Source of the DNA: Dongia_A sp044226685
Lineage (GTDB): Bacteria; Pseudomonadota; Alphaproteobacteria; Dongiales; Dongiaceae
Direction of reading: 5' to 3'
NCBI GenBank assembly: GCA_044226685.1
Contig: JBGAGP010000190.1
Span: 1 to 5,966, forward strand
Length of the DNA stretch: 5,966 nucleotides
Below the pieces are notes generated by a model. It had not been told where the DNA came from. It searched no databases and saw only the letters and a list, made by a program, of their open reading frames with translations. Numbering within the stretch: the stretch's first letter is position 1; each line of letters opens with the position of its first letter. The translations under genes were made by a program, and so were the position numbers. Shown piece by piece: positions 5,329-5,966 of this stretch.

Positions 5329-5966
5329 ACTTGGTCGCGGCAACGATTGCGTCTTGCCGCAGCGGCTGGACTGCTGCTCGCCCTCGCATCATGCGCCACC
5401 GTGCCGCCGCCCGCGCTGCGGGAACTCGCTCAATTGCCCGGCTGGAGCGATGACGCCGCCTTCGCGGCCTTTCCCGCCCTGAGCGCCAGCTGCGCCGCGA
5501 TCGCGACGCTGTCCGCCGAGAAGCCTGCCGCCCTGGGCGGTTCGCCCGCCGAATGGCGCGACGGCTGCGCCGCCATTGATTCCCTGAAGGCCGCGTTGAC
5601 CGCGGATCAGGATGCCGCCTTGCGCAACCTGCTGGCGGCGCATTTCGTCGCCCTCGATCCCGGCGCCGGCACCAACGCGCTGATCACCGGCTACTACGAG
5701 CCGCTGCTCGACGGCAGCCGCGCGAAGGATGCGGCGCATCCCAATCCGCTCTATCGCCTGCCGCCCGACCCGACGCGGTTCGACCGCGCCGAGATCGATG
5801 CCGGCGCACTCGCCAACCGGAAGCTGGAGCTGCTCTGGGTCAGCGACCCGGTGGATGCCTTCTTCCTCCAGGTGCAGGGCTCCGGCCGCGTGCGCCTGGC
5901 CGATGGCAGCGTCGTCCGTGTGGGTTTCGCCGGCACCAATGAGCGGCCTTACGTCTCCATCGGCCG
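5323..5966 (+). CDS. mltA: Membrane-bound lytic murein transglycosylase A, MltA (3' end beyond window)
   Basis: The visible 214 residues start with a lipoprotein signal peptide: basic MTTWSRQRLR, a hydrophobic core, and the lipobox LASC with Cys24. The MltA domain follows, with ITGYYEPLLDGS (121-132) and LLWVSDPVDAFFLQVQGSGRV (170-190), the most characteristic MltA stretches. MltA cleaves peptidoglycan strands between MurNAc and GlcNAc, forming 1,6-anhydroMurNAc, at the inner face of the outer membrane. The catalytic Asp lies in the C-terminal 3D domain, outside the window. I chose the GTG at 5323 because it gives a normal 23-residue signal peptide and has AAGG (5314-5317) six bases before it (6-base spacing). 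The frame is open, with no stop, back to an ATG at 5179 overlapping the Tim44-like gene; that start would give an abnormal 71-residue leader running through the repeat pair. Probably co-transcribed with the Tim44-like gene. Confidence 0.93.
   Translation, partial: MTTWSRQRLRLAAAAGLLLALASCATVPPPALRELAQLPGWSDDAAFAAFPALSASCAAIATLSAEKPAALGGSPAEWRDGCAAIDSLKAALTADQDAALRNLLAAHFVALDPGAGTNALITGYYEPLLDGSRAKDAAHPNPLYRLPPDPTRFDRAEIDAGALANRKLELLWVSDPVDAFFLQVQGSGRVRLADGSVVRVGFAGTNERPYVSIG

Overview
The window is GC-rich (roughly two thirds G+C by eye). It carries genes typical of an alphaproteobacterium: an FxsA-family membrane protein divergent from a Tim44/TimA-like protein, which is followed by the lytic transglycosylase MltA. 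That fxsA / timA / mltA order is a known alphaproteobacterial arrangement. High G+C and CCCCGGG-type palindromic repeats would suit a Rhodospirillales-like lineage, but the order is a guess. I saw no rRNA, tRNA, transposase, CRISPR or phage gene.

Layout: 1-935 (minus) is most of a membrane PAP2-superfamily phosphatase/transferase, cut off by the window start. Bases 936-1822 hold two very small minus-strand genes (1145-1306 and 1481-1660). Each encodes a signal-peptide-like hydrophobic segment plus a short polar tail, and the two proteins align without gaps, so they look like an unrecognised paralogous pair. The stop codon of the first lies in a 15-bp unit repeated three times. A Tas-like aldo/keto reductase follows on the plus strand (1823-2863). 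A convergent intergenic region (2864-3102) carries an inverted pair of 29-bp palindromic repeats. On the minus strand, fxsA (3648-4142) and a histidine phosphatase (3103-3633) form a tight two-gene unit. A 254-bp divergent region leads to the Tim44-like gene (4397-5197) and to mltA (from about 5323, cut off by the window end).

Functionally the window is mostly envelope-related: PAP2 lipid phosphatase/transferase, two putative exported or membrane microproteins, FxsA, a membrane-anchored Tim44-like protein and the lipoprotein transglycosylase MltA. The reductase and the histidine phosphatase are soluble enzymes with no evident link to the rest.

Two points deserve attention. The first is the pair of homologous microproteins at 1145-1306 and 1481-1660. 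The second is the repeat pair at 5231-5328, the same family as the one at 2924-3058, which sits at the 5' end of mltA. It leaves the mltA frame open through its whole length and apparently supplies the GTG start codon. Nothing here amounts to a demonstrated new system; the microprotein pair is the best candidate for something undescribed.
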